A DNA stretch of 44,453 bases from Planctomycetota bacterium (GTDB lineage Bacteria; Planctomycetota; MHYJ01; JACPTZ01), in the NCBI GenBank assembly GCA_016192525.1, contig JACPTZ010000019.1, positions 10,121 through 54,573 of the forward strand, in the 5' to 3' direction. The translations under genes and the position numbers were made by a program. This document shows positions 22,585 through 31,161 of this stretch, in pieces. The notes below the pieces were generated by a model. It was given only the letters and a program-made list of their open reading frames with translations. It ran no database searches and had not been told where the DNA came from. Numbering within the stretch: position 1 is the stretch's first letter; each line of letters starts with the position of its first letter.

Positions 22585-23322
22585 GTGCGGGGTGGACATC
22601 GGCGACTACATGCAAGTCTTCCAGGATGCTCCGGACGCACTTACCTCCTGGACCTCGAAACGCAAGTCTTCCGGGAGGTGGAGCGATTGCTGCTCAACAT
22701 TCTGCCGGAACCGATCGCGAAACGTCTGAAGGATAGTACGGAAACGATCGCGGACGGTGTCGAGGAGGTCTCGGTTCTGTTTGCGGACATCGCCCAATTC
22801 ACGCCGTTTTCGTCAGCACTGTCTCCCTTGGACGTTGTTCGCGTCCTGAACAGGATGTTCTCTGCGTTCGATGAAATCGCGACGCGCCATGGAATCGAGA
22901 AGATCAAGACCATCGGGGATGCCTACATGGCCGCCGCCGGAGTACCCACGCACCGGAGGGAACACCTCGTGGCCGTCGCCGAAATGGCCCTGGACATGCA
23001 GGAGTCCATGAGAACTATCAACCTGGAGTTGGGAACGAATCTGGACTTGCGCATCGGGCTCAATACGGGCGCCGTCGTGGCCGGGGTCATCGGAGTGAAG
23101 AAGTTCATCTACGATCTTTGGGGGGACAGCGTGAACACCGCGAGCAGAATGGAGTCCCACGGAGTCCCGGGGAGAATCCACACGACGGAGGCCGTCTTCA
23201 AGGCCCTGAATCACCGGTATCTCTTTGAATGTCGGGGCGAAATCGACGTCAAAGGGAAGGGGCCGATGAAGACCTACTTCCTGGTCGGCCGGCACGACCT
23301 CGGTCCTGCAGCGACTCCCTGA
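22585..23322 (+). CDS. Class III adenylate/guanylate cyclase, N-terminally truncated
   Basis: From a GTG at 22585 the frame gives 245 residues. The catalytic domain is complete: metal Asp in VLFADIAQFT, substrate Lys in EKIKTIGDAYMAAAG (with the second metal Asp), the Asp-x-Trp-Gly base selector in YDLWGDSVNTASRME, and the transition-state Asn and Arg of the same motif. It also begins with the signalling-helix end typical of multi-domain cyclases (FREVERLLLNILPEPIAKRL), but nothing resembling a sensor, HAMP or membrane domain precedes it: upstream lies the stop of the DsrE-like gene. So the gene looks like the 3' part of a larger cyclase or a stand-alone catalytic unit. An 11-base direct repeat gcaagtcttcc occurs at 22612 and 22661. 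Its end overlaps nth by 49 bp, convergently. Confidence 0.75.
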   Translation: MRGGHRRLHASLPGCSGRTYLLDLETQVFREVERLLLNILPEPIAKRLKDSTETIADGVEEVSVLFADIAQFTPFSSALSPLDVVRVLNRMFSAFDEIATRHGIEKIKTIGDAYMAAAGVPTHRREHLVAVAEMALDMQESMRTINLELGTNLDLRIGLNTGAVVAGVIGVKKFIYDLWGDSVNTASRMESHGVPGRIHTTEAVFKALNHRYLFECRGEIDVKGKGPMKTYFLVGRHDLGPAATP

Positions 23323-24017
23323 ATCCTCGATCGGCTCCTGGTTACCCGCCCCGCCTCCTCTGCCAGAAACTTCTCCGCGCTCAGGCACTCTCCCCTCAGC
23401 ACGCAACCCCCGCACTTCGGACGGCGCGCGTTGCAGTCCCCGCGACCGTGCAGGATCAGCAGGTGCGAGAACTCGATCCACTTCTCCCCGGGGACCAGAC
23501 GGCATAGATCGATCTCGATCTTCTCCGGCGTCTTCGCCCGCGAGAACCCGAGCCGGTGAGACAGCCGATGGACGTGCGTGTCGACGACCACTCCTTCCGC
23601 AATCCCGAACGCGGTCCCGAGGATCACATTCGCCGTCTTGCGCCCGATCCCCGGGAGCGACGTCAGTTCCTCCATCGTCCGCGGCACCTCGCCGTTGAAG
23701 CCATCGACGATCCGGCGGCAGGCGCCCTGGATGCTCTTCGACTTCGCCCGGAAGAAGCCCGTCGAGTGGATCGCCCGCTCGATGTCCCGGCGCGGGGCCT
23801 CCGCGAAAGCCCGGGCGGTCGGGTACTTCGCGAACAGGTCGGGCGTGACCCGATTCACCCGCACATCCGTGCACTGGGCGGAGAGAATGGTGGCGACGAG
23901 CAGTTGCAGCGGATTCTCGTGCCTCAGGGCGCACTTCGCCTCAGGGAAGCTCCGCTCCAGGGCCTCGATGCAACGAAGACATCTCGCCTGCCTTGCTTCC
24001 GAGGATTCTCGCGCCAT
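23274..24017 (-). CDS. nth: Endonuclease III (DNA glycosylase/AP lyase)
   Basis: A 247-residue protein. The helix-hairpin-helix LPGIGRKTANVIL carries the catalytic Lys127, the catalytic Asp146 is in VVVDTHVHRL, and the 4Fe-4S loop is Cys195-x6-Cys202-x2-Cys205-x5-Cys211. The enzyme removes oxidised pyrimidines and nicks abasic sites in base excision repair. A C-terminal extension of about 35 basic residues goes beyond the usual 211-215 length and is the part that overlaps the cyclase gene, so it may be poorly constrained. Confidence 0.96.
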   Translation of the reverse strand: MARESSEARQARCLRCIEALERSFPEAKCALRHENPLQLLVATILSAQCTDVRVNRVTPDLFAKYPTARAFAEAPRRDIERAIHSTGFFRAKSKSIQGACRRIVDGFNGEVPRTMEELTSLPGIGRKTANVILGTAFGIAEGVVVDTHVHRLSHRLGFSRAKTPEKIEIDLCRLVPGEKWIEFSHLLILHGRGDCNARRPKCGGCVLRGECLSAEKFLAEEAGRVTRSRSRIQGVAAGPRSCRPTRK

Positions 24018-24067
24018 GGCGGCATTCTACCGGCTCGAAAATTGCGCGGCAAGTACCGGTGGTGCGC

Positions 24068-24097
24068 TTGACGCCCCGTCCGCGAGCGTGGTAGCAT
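24068..24097 (+). promoter_or_regulatory. Sigma70-type promoter upstream of the Cys-rich anchored protein
   Basis: TTGACG (24068-24073), 18-base spacer, TAGCAT (24092-24097). It faces the gene at 24143 and lies between the divergent nth and that gene. The leader would be about 40 nt. Confidence 0.5.
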
Positions 24098-24142
24098 GCT
24101 TCGCGAGGGGGGGGTGGGATTTTTTCCTTCGGGAGCCTGGCC

Positions 24143-24769
24143 ATGCACGATCCCCGTGTCACCTGCTGTCGCTGGGACGACTTCTGCGTGTGGACGATTC
24201 TGGGCGCGAGCCTGTTCGGGACCGTTGCCTACGTCACCGCCGCAGACCCTCTGAAGGGGTTTTGTGCCCCGCGGCGAAACGGGAATCACGCCGCCGTCGC
24301 CCCCGTTCACCCGCCCGCACCGGCCCCCGCGGCCCCCGTCCGGGCCGATGATGACAAGCCCTCCCAGCCGATCGAACTGACCGTCTGGATCGAGAAGCCG
24401 GTCGGCGATGCCACCGCCCCCGGCCAGATCGGCGTGATGGTGACCTCGAAGGTCGATGCGCCCGACCTGGAAGTCGAACTGGTCCTTCCGGAGGGGATGC
24501 AGCGGGTCGGCGGGTTCGACAAGTGGAAGGGGGCCAGTCTGAGAGGGACCCCCCACGTCTTCATGTGCTCCTGCTGCTGCACGGCGGACGGGCATCACGA
24601 GGTGCTCGCCCGCGCCACGATCCGCTACCCGAACGGCCTCACGTTCACGGCCAATGACTCGGTCCACTGCGATCGTGGCGAGTGCAAGCCCGAGACGCCG
24701 GAGGGCGTGGAGAAGGTCGCCCCGGACGGCACCCGGATCCGCGAGTTCCCGGCCCAGTCTCCCAGGTAG
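24143..24769 (+). CDS. Membrane-anchored protein with a CSCCC cluster
   Basis: A 208-residue protein from ATG 24143 (GGGAG about 9 bases upstream). A single N-terminal helix (WTILGASLFGTVAYVTA) is followed by a Pro/Ala linker and a beta-rich domain (IELTVWIEKPVGDATAPG, then VTSKVDAPDLEVELVLPEG). A dense Cys stretch, FMCSCCCTADGHHE, sits near residue 138, and a further CDRGEC near residue 177; these could bind a metal. I do not recognise the family. It is followed after 29 bases by a large secreted protein, possibly in one transcript. Confidence 0.65.
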   Translation: MHDPRVTCCRWDDFCVWTILGASLFGTVAYVTAADPLKGFCAPRRNGNHAAVAPVHPPAPAPAAPVRADDDKPSQPIELTVWIEKPVGDATAPGQIGVMVTSKVDAPDLEVELVLPEGMQRVGGFDKWKGASLRGTPHVFMCSCCCTADGHHEVLARATIRYPNGLTFTANDSVHCDRGECKPETPEGVEKVAPDGTRIREFPAQSPR

Positions 24770-24798
24770 TGAATCCCCCGCCCGAAAGGGTCTTCCCC

Positions 24799-27700
24799 AT
24801 GCGTCGCTCCCTCGCGTTGCCGGTCGTGATGGCCTTTCTCGGTGGGTTCGTCCCCGGGCTCCTTCAGGCCCAGACGACCACGGTCTCCGGGACGATCACC
24901 TACACCGACCGGATTTACACGACCACCGGGTTCACCGGCGCGACCGCCCAGAGACCGGTCCGCTACGCGAAGGTCGAGATCATCAACAACGCCACCAGCC
25001 TCCCCACCGGCGCCACCGCCTCGACGACCACCGACGCCAGCGGGGCCTACTCCATGGCCGGCGTCATCGACGGCGGCAACGTGTTTGTCCGGGTGTACAC
25101 GGAGGAGGGATTGATCCCCGCGGCCAATCCGGTCGGGATCAACGCGGTCGTCCAGACCATGTCCGGCTCCACCTACACGGCGGCGTCGTCGGTGACGGCG
25201 ACGGCCGGCGGGGCGCTCACCATCAATGTGGACATCACCACCCTCTCCGTGGCCGGGGCGTTCAACATCTGGGATTGCGCCTGCTTCGCCTTCGAGTGGG
25301 TTCGCACCTGGACGCTGGCCAACGGAGACGCCTATCCGTCGCCGGCCACGCTTCTCACCCTCAAGTGGGAGACCGGGAACACCAACGGGACCTTTTACAA
25401 CAAGACGACCGACACCCTGAATCTGCTCGGCAAATCGACCGACACCGACGAGTACGACGACGACATCATCCTGCACGAGGTCGGCCACTACGTGGCGGAC
25501 TCCTTCGCCCGCGACGACTCGCCCGGCGGGAGTCACATCATCACCCAGCACCTCGACATTCGCCTCGCCTACTCGGAGGGATGGGCGCACTTCTTCTCCG
25601 CGTCGGTCCGCGAGTGGGTCCAGAACGCCACCGGGCTCGGGACCGATCCCGCCGGCATCGCGGGCGGGAACAACCGCTATCCGAATTTCACGTTTCAGAT
25701 CGACACCTTCGGGTCCGGGAACTCCTCCTTCGAGATCGAGACCCCCTCCTTCGACACCCAGACCACGAGCGGCGACAACGAGGTGGCCGTTGCCGCCGCC
25801 CTCTGGGACCTGGTGGACACGACCAATACCGACACCGGCGGATTCGACGCCATTCCCGGCGCGGCCCCGGCCTCCTACGATCTCGCCTGGAAGGTGCAGG
25901 ACAACGATATCGAGGCCAACGTTCCGCCGCCGACCGACCGGTCCGCCACGCTCGAACGCTTCTTCGACGGGTGGATGACCCGGAACGCCGGGATCGCCAC
26001 CCAGACGCGCAACATCTTCCGCGCCCGATCCGTCCGGTATGAGAACAATGCCACCACCGGTGGCGGGGCGGTTCCCACCGCCTCCTCGGACGCGGACGAC
26101 GCCGGCGCCGGCAACAACGCCATCGGAACCGCCACCGATCTGACGGCCCTCGCCTTCCCGATCACCCGCTCGACGCTCACCTACTTCCCCGCGGCCGACG
26201 AGGACTGGTTCCTCTTCGCGGCGGCGTCCGGGACCTCCTACCAGATCGAGACCCTGAATCAGGCCGACGGCTGCGACACCACGCTGGAGATCCGGGACGC
26301 GGCGGGGACCGCCGTCCAGGCCTCGAACGACGACCGCAGTTCCTCCGACAACTCCTCGATCATCCAGTGGAGCGCCCCGTCGACCGGGAACTTCTCCGTC
26401 CGCTCCGTCCGATACGCGCAGACCGACGCCCCCGGCCGGTACGGATCGTACGACCTCAAGATCTCCGTCACGGGAACCGGCACCAACGTGGCGCCGACCG
26501 TTTCCCTCTCCGCCTCGCCGGCCAGCGGGGTGACACCTCTCGCGGTGACCTTCAGCGCCTCCGCCTCGGACTCGGACGGATCGATCGTGACCTACGAATG
26601 GGACTTCAACGGGAACGGTCTTTACGACCTCGCGACGACGGGAAGCGGCCCCGTCACCCACACCTTCACCGGCGCGGGCGCATTCACCCCCGCCGTACGG
26701 GTGACCGATGACGACGGCCTCTCGACCGTCGCCACCACCGGCGTGACCGTCACCGCCGCCACCGAGGCTCCGACCGTCACCGCCACGGCCGCCTTCACCC
26801 CCGGCGCCGTACCGCTCGTGGTGACCTTCACCGCCACCGCCGCCGCCGCGACCGGGAGCAGCATCGTCTCCTACGAATGGGACTTCGACGGGAGCGGGAC
26901 CGCCGACTTCGTCTCCTCCAGCGCCTCGACGACCTTCACCTATCGACTCGCGGGGGCCTATCTTCCCGTGGTCCGCGTGACCGACAACACCGGTCTCTCG
27001 GCCAGCGCGTTCACCAACTCGGTAACCGCGGGTTCGGCCGCCGTGCCGCCCGTAGCCACGATCGCCCCGAACGCATCGAGCGGCACCGTTCCGCTCAGCG
27101 TCACTTTCACCGCCACGGGCGGTGCGTCGTACCAGTGGGACTTCGAGGGGGACAGCCGGCGCGACCAGTCGACGACGGCCGCCACCACGACCTTTCGCTA
27201 CACCGTTCCGGGGACCTACACGGCGACCGTCTTTGCCCGGGACGGGGCCGGCGTCGAGGATGACGCCACGACGACCATCACCGTTCTCGGGACCACCAGC
27301 GTGACCGCGTGGCTCGACGCGCCCTCTGAGGGACAATCGGTCTCCGGCCGCCAGATCGGCCTGCTGGCGACGGTACTCCCCTCGGGGACCTCGAAGACGG
27401 TCCAGTTCCAGTTTCAGGTGAGCGGATCGGGGACATGGAACAACATCGGCGCCTCGCAGAGCGGGAGCGGGACGGCCTTCACGACTTCCTGGGATGCCTC
27501 CTCACTCGGGGGGAGTACGGTGGAACTGCGCGCGCTCGTGAACTCGACTCTTTCCACCGGGGACACCAGCAACACCGTGACCGTGCTGGCCTCCGGGACG
27601 GCCGATGTCCAGGTGACCACGGTCAGCAGCGACGTGATCACCGAGGCGGCCGTGACCGACACCACCAACGTGACGCTGGTTCTAGGAGACGGGACACGGG

Positions 27701-28221
27701 TTTTCGTCCCGTTCGGCGCCTTCGCGGGACCGGTCCGGCTTTCGATCCGTCAACTGTCGAACCTGCCGGCCGCCGCGAACGGTGTGGTGGCGGCCCTCTT
27801 CGACGCCCGTCTCGGGCATGACGTCACGGTGGCGAGCGGGTCCGGTACGCTTCAGAAGTCGGTGACGCTGACGTTCGCCTATACTGACACGACTCCCTCC
27901 GACGGTCTGCTGGATTCGACGGGAATCGCCGAGTCGTCCCTGGTGGTGGCGTGGTATGATACGGGCGCGGCGATATGGCGGAAGGACCGCCCGACGGACA
28001 TCGACACGAGCGGCAACACGGCGAGCCTCACGACGCCGCACTTCACGACCTTTGCCGCGTTCGGGACCGGCGGCTCCTCGGCCGGGGCCTCCTCCGGCGG
28101 CTCGAGCGGGGGAGACTTGTGCTTCGCGTCGGGGGTCGGCTCCGCCGCGCCCGGCTGGAAGTCGATCCTGGCTCTGCTGGCGGCGCTCGTGACCCTGATG
28201 ATCGCCCGACGCGGTTTGTAG
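24799..28221 (+). CDS. Secreted HExxH metallopeptidase-like protein with PPC and PKD domains
   Basis: A 1140-residue protein from ATG 24799 (GAAAGGG 8 bases upstream). Order: signal peptide (1-25); carboxypeptidase-regulatory-like beta domain (about 28-100); a domain with His226-Glu-x-x-His230 (ILHEVGHYVADSF) and Glu260 in YSEGWAHFF, the spacing of a gluzincin-type zinc site; a PPC-like domain (about 455-560, ADEDWFLFAAASGTSYQIET); three PKD-like repeats (from about 565, 658 and 750, with YEWDFNGNGLYD and YEWDFDGSGTADF); further beta domains; and a C-terminal tail of Gly/Ser, a Cys (GGDLCFASGVGS), one helix and a terminal ARRGL. That tail looks like a CTERM sorting signal. It is probably an extracellular or surface peptidase; the substrate is unknown. 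Confidence 0.75.
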   Translation: MRRSLALPVVMAFLGGFVPGLLQAQTTTVSGTITYTDRIYTTTGFTGATAQRPVRYAKVEIINNATSLPTGATASTTTDASGAYSMAGVIDGGNVFVRVYTEEGLIPAANPVGINAVVQTMSGSTYTAASSVTATAGGALTINVDITTLSVAGAFNIWDCACFAFEWVRTWTLANGDAYPSPATLLTLKWETGNTNGTFYNKTTDTLNLLGKSTDTDEYDDDIILHEVGHYVADSFARDDSPGGSHIITQHLDIRLAYSEGWAHFFSASVREWVQNATGLGTDPAGIAGGNNRYPNFTFQIDTFGSGNSSFEIETPSFDTQTTSGDNEVAVAAALWDLVDTTNTDTGGFDAIPGAAPASYDLAWKVQDNDIEANVPPPTDRSATLERFFDGWMTRNAGIATQTRNIFRARSVRYENNATTGGGAVPTASSDADDAGAGNNAIGTATDLTALAFPITRSTLTYFPAADEDWFLFAAASGTSYQIETLNQADGCDTTLEIRDAAGTAVQASNDDRSSSDNSSIIQWSAPSTGNFSVRSVRYAQTDAPGRYGSYDLKISVTGTGTNVAPTVSLSASPASGVTPLAVTFSASASDSDGSIVTYEWDFNGNGLYDLATTGSGPVTHTFTGAGAFTPAVRVTDDDGLSTVATTGVTVTAATEAPTVTATAAFTPGAVPLVVTFTATAAAATGSSIVSYEWDFDGSGTADFVSSSASTTFTYRLAGAYLPVVRVTDNTGLSASAFTNSVTAGSAAVPPVATIAPNASSGTVPLSVTFTATGGASYQWDFEGDSRRDQSTTAATTTFRYTVPGTYTATVFARDGAGVEDDATTTITVLGTTSVTAWLDAPSEGQSVSGRQIGLLATVLPSGTSKTVQFQFQVSGSGTWNNIGASQSGSGTAFTTSWDASSLGGSTVELRALVNSTLSTGDTSNTVTVLASGTADVQVTTVSSDVITEAAVTDTTNVTLVLGDGTRVFVPFGAFAGPVRLSIRQLSNLPAAANGVVAALFDARLGHDVTVASGSGTLQKSVTLTFAYTDTTPSDGLLDSTGIAESSLVVAWYDTGAAIWRKDRPTDIDTSGNTASLTTPHFTTFAAFGTGGSSAGASSGGSSGGDLCFASGVGSAAPGWKSILALLAALVTLMIARRGL

Positions 28222-28232
28222 CCTGGGGGATG

Positions 28233-28255
28233 GGCTCGTCCGTCCGGGACGGGCC
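28233..28255 (+). terminator. Hairpin between the PKD protein and the next membrane gene
   Basis: ggctcgtcc (28233-28241) pairs with ggacgggcc (28247-28255) with one G-U, loop of five. It follows the stop by 12 bases and ends just before the next start codon, so it could end transcription or mask the ribosome-binding region. It has no T-run. Confidence 0.35.
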
Positions 28256-28260
28256 ATGTG

Positions 28261-28995
28261 ATGCGTGGCGGACGGATGCACCTGCACACCGAAGGCGAAA
28301 TCGAGTGCGCATCGGGGCACAGGCGCGAGCGCCTGAAGCGCGAGCTGTCGCACCATCTCCCGTACTCCCTGTTCTCGTCCGTGGCCAGCGTCGCGATCCT
28401 CGGCGCGATCTGGTCCATCCGGCCCCTGGACCCGGCGAATGTCGAGTCGCTCTTTCACGTCGCCCATCCGGCACACCTGTTTCTGAGCGCGATCGCCACG
28501 ACGGCGATGTTCTGGATTCACGACAAGCGGCGGTGGAAGGCCTGTCTGATCGGGATCATCGGGTCGCTCGGTTTCTGCGGGGTCAGCGACATCATCCTGC
28601 CCTATCTCGGCGGGCTGGCGTTCGGCTGGCCGATGCAATTGCACCTCTGCTTTGTGGAAGAGCCCGGGCTGGTGCTGCCGTTCGTGGCTCTCGGCGTCGC
28701 CACCGGCCTGGTGGCCGGAGAGTTCGTCCATCGCGCCACGGTTTTCTCGCACTCCGGGCATGTGCTCGTGAGCAGCATGGCCTCGCTCCTCTACCCGGTG
28801 TCGTTCGGCATCAGCTACTCGGTGTCGGAGAGCGGGTGGCTGCTGCTGATCGTGCTGGTGGCGGTGCTGATTCCCTGCTGCTTCAGCGACATCGTCTTTC
28901 CCCTCCTCTTCGCCCGCGGCCGCGCCCCGTCGGCCCGGTACGAGGTGGATGTCACCCCTCCGGTCGAGGACGATCACGCCGTTCCACACGAGTAG
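28261..28995 (+). CDS. Multi-pass membrane protein of unknown function
   Basis: A 244-residue protein (ATG 28261; the ATG at 28276, giving MHLHTEGEIE, is equally plausible). The basic, His-containing N-terminus (ERLKRELSHHLPY) precedes six or so helices. Polar residues lie within or next to helices: FHVAHPAHLFLSA, FCGVSDIILPYLGG, LHLCFVEEPGLVLP, CCFSDIVFP. The repeated SDI-I/V-P motif in two places suggests internal symmetry. No clear ribosome-binding site. I recall similar uncharacterised proteins in environmental genomes but no function. His, Asp and Glu inside the membrane would fit a cation transporter, which is only a guess. Confidence 0.65.
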   Translation: MRGGRMHLHTEGEIECASGHRRERLKRELSHHLPYSLFSSVASVAILGAIWSIRPLDPANVESLFHVAHPAHLFLSAIATTAMFWIHDKRRWKACLIGIIGSLGFCGVSDIILPYLGGLAFGWPMQLHLCFVEEPGLVLPFVALGVATGLVAGEFVHRATVFSHSGHVLVSSMASLLYPVSFGISYSVSESGWLLLIVLVAVLIPCCFSDIVFPLLFARGRAPSARYEVDVTPPVEDDHAVPHE

Positions 28996-29032
28996 CCTCG
29001 GCCCGTCCGGCCGCGCTCGTGCGGCGCATTCC

Positions 29033-29062
29033 TTGACGGTTCCTCGATCGACGCCTTACTAT
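29033..29062 (+). promoter_or_regulatory. Sigma70-type promoter of the substrate-binding lipoprotein gene
   Basis: TTGACG (29033-29038), 18-base spacer, TACTAT (29057-29062, five of six). It lies after the stop of the membrane protein and about 80 bases before the start of the next gene, facing it. Confidence 0.6.
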
Positions 29063-29140
29063 GAGTGGGTCTCCCCTGGGGCGCTCCGCGCTTGCGGCGC
29101 GACGGGGGTCTGTTCGCCACCTGCTCTCGGAGCGTCTGAC

Positions 29141-30355
29141 GTGCCTCCAAGCCGCGCCATGATCCACTTCTTCGTCGCCCTTCTCGGGGTGGCGATGGCG
29201 GTCTCCTGTCAGCGCGTCAAGCGCGCCACCGACACGGTGGTGCCGTTGACGCCGGTGGCGCGCGCCCCGGCGAAGCCGACGGGGCCCGTCCCGGTCGGGG
29301 TGCTGCTGCCGCTCTCGGGTCCCGTGGGCGCCTACGGCCGCGAGTGTCTGAACGGGATGGAACTGGCCCGCGACGATCTCGCAAAGGCGGGCGGTTCCTT
29401 CTTCGATCTTCAGACGGCGGACGACGCGGCCAACGCGGACGAGGCGATGAAGCAGTTCTCCGGGCTGAGGGGGAAGGGGGTCGTGGCGGTTCTCGGACCG
29501 ATCATGAGCACGAACGCCCTCGCCGTGGCCCCGCTCGCCGAGGAGGCGCATCTGCCGCTGGTCACTCCCTCGGCCACCGCCTTCGACATCACGGCCGACC
29601 GGCCGTACGTCGCCCGCGTCTGCTTCGTCGATCCGATGCAGGGGGCCGCGATGGCGATGTTCGCCTCCGAGGATCTTGAGGCGACCCGGGCGGTCATCTG
29701 TGTCGAGGAGGGGAACCGGTACGCCGCGGGGCTGGCGGACGCCTTCGCCTCGGCCTTCGAACGACTGGACGGAACGGTGGCGGGTCGCTGGTCCTTTCCC
29801 GCGGGGACGACCGACTTCGCCAGTCTGGCCGCCCGGGTCGCCGCGCTGCCGTCCGATCAGCGGCCGGAGGTGATCTTCTTCCCGAACTACTTCCCGGAGG
29901 CGGCGCGGTTCTGCGCCTCCGCGAAGGCGGCGGGGGTGACCGCGAAGATCCTGGGCGGGGACGGCTGGGACTCGGAGCAGTTCTACCCGCTGGCGGGCGA
30001 TGCCTCCGCGGGCCACTTCATCTGCACGCACTTCTCTCCGGAGGACACCGAGCCGACGGTCCGCGACTTCGTGTCGCGCTACGAAGCGGCCCACTCCGGC
30101 GCCCGCCCCGGCGCCCTCGCCGCCCTCGGCTACGACGCCGTCCGCCTCCTCGGCGATGCCCTCCACCGCGCCCGTTCCCTCTCCCCCGGCGACCTGCGCG
30201 ACGCGATCGCCTCCACCCGCGGCTTCTCCGGCGTCACCGGCCGCATCACGCTCGACGAGAACCGGAACCCGGTGAAGAGCGTGGTGCTGCTGGAGACCGG
30301 CGAGAAGGGGCCGAGGTTTCTCAAGCGAATCGAGTACGAGGTGGGGGGGAGGTAG
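29141..30355 (+). CDS. ABC-type substrate-binding lipoprotein (branched-chain amino acid/Leu-Ile-Val family)
   Basis: A 404-residue protein; GTG 29141 is preferred because GGAG lies 8 bases upstream, with ATG 29159 as the alternative. A short signal with lipobox AVSC is followed by a periplasmic-binding type I fold of the LivJ/ANF-receptor kind: VPVGVLLPLSGPVGAYGREC, GVVAVLGPIMSTNALAVAPLA, LPLVTPSATAFDI, ALGYDAVRLLGDALHRA, GFSGVTGRITLDENRNPVKS. No permease or ATPase gene lies nearby in the window, so it may serve a transporter encoded elsewhere or act as a sensor. A type II nuclease gene starts only two bases after its stop. Confidence 0.88.
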   Translation: MPPSRAMIHFFVALLGVAMAVSCQRVKRATDTVVPLTPVARAPAKPTGPVPVGVLLPLSGPVGAYGRECLNGMELARDDLAKAGGSFFDLQTADDAANADEAMKQFSGLRGKGVVAVLGPIMSTNALAVAPLAEEAHLPLVTPSATAFDITADRPYVARVCFVDPMQGAAMAMFASEDLEATRAVICVEEGNRYAAGLADAFASAFERLDGTVAGRWSFPAGTTDFASLAARVAALPSDQRPEVIFFPNYFPEAARFCASAKAAGVTAKILGGDGWDSEQFYPLAGDASAGHFICTHFSPEDTEPTVRDFVSRYEAAHSGARPGALAALGYDAVRLLGDALHRARSLSPGDLRDAIASTRGFSGVTGRITLDENRNPVKSVVLLETGEKGPRFLKRIEYEVGGR

Positions 30356-30357
30356 GC

Positions 30358-31161
30358 ATGACGCGCATCGAGCCAAGTGCTCCGGAGCGTTTTGTGCGTT
30401 GGATGTCCGCGCACCGGCATGTCGATCGGGAGACCGGGCAAGTCTACCGATATCATCCAAGGAGCGACAGCCACGCCATTGCCCTCTGCTCCGAGATTCT
30501 CAGCGACCTTCTTTCGAGTTGTCCCACTCTTGCACGGCAAGCCAAAGACGGCCGAATCGTGTTCGGGATCAACGTGCTTGTCGAATCCGCAGAGACGGGA
30601 AAGAAGAAGACGCTGGATTTGGCCATTGGGCTGCCGCCAGCGGGGGAGAAGATTCGGTCTGGAGACACACCGATCGCCCCGGGCACGATTGATCGAATTC
30701 TTTTCTCCTGCGAGGCGAAAACGGTGATGACGGAACACAGCAAGTCGAAACCAAGACTCTACGACGAGCTCAGTTCATCCCACGAGATCGTCCACCAGAG
30801 CTGGCCCGATGCGATCGCGACCGGGATCACGATAGTGAACATCGCGAACTCGTTTGTGTCGCCCTTGCGACAGACGGCGGGCAAGCCCGTATGCATCAGC
30901 GAGCACAAACAGCCGCGGGCAGCCGCCGGAATGATCGCGCATCTCCGCGGCTTGCGGCAGAGGGACGAGGTTGGGAAGGTGGGCTTCGACGCCTTTGCGA
31001 GCGTCGTCGTCGAGTGCGACAACCAGTCTGACAAGGTGAGTTTGTGGACGAGTCCACCGGCCCCACAGGCTGGCGACGTCGACTCCTACCAGGCGTTCCT
31101 CACCCGCGTCGGGCACTTTTGGGACCGGAGGTTCTTGACGCTTCCTCCCGCAGCACATTGA
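30358..31161 (+). CDS. Type II restriction endonuclease, PD-(D/E)XK fold (R-M locus 1)
   Basis: A 267-residue protein from ATG 30358; its ribosome-binding site GGGAGG overlaps the end of the preceding gene. The active-site pattern is Asp87 (KKKTLDLAIG) followed by Glu119-x-Lys121 (LFSCEAKTVMTEH). Asp, His and Tyr-rich surroundings (RLYDELSSSHEIVHQ) fit a restriction nuclease. The convergent DNA methyltransferase overlapping its 3' end (31100-32047) makes the assignment much stronger. The sequence specificity cannot be read. Base composition is lower in GC than the neighbours, a sign of transfer. Confidence 0.75.
   Translation: MTRIEPSAPERFVRWMSAHRHVDRETGQVYRYHPRSDSHAIALCSEILSDLLSSCPTLARQAKDGRIVFGINVLVESAETGKKKTLDLAIGLPPAGEKIRSGDTPIAPGTIDRILFSCEAKTVMTEHSKSKPRLYDELSSSHEIVHQSWPDAIATGITIVNIANSFVSPLRQTAGKPVCISEHKQPRAAAGMIAHLRGLRQRDEVGKVGFDAFASVVVECDNQSDKVSLWTSPPAPQAGDVDSYQAFLTRVGHFWDRRFLTLPPAAH

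Noticed and set aside
24625-27336. A 903-codon frame on the minus strand opposite the PKD protein
   Set aside because: Gly/Arg/Val-rich translation with no domain, antisense to a protein with clear signal peptide and domain order.
28952-30460. A 502-codon frame antisense to the substrate-binding lipoprotein
   Set aside because: Shadow of the plus-strand gene, which has a lipobox and binding-protein motifs.
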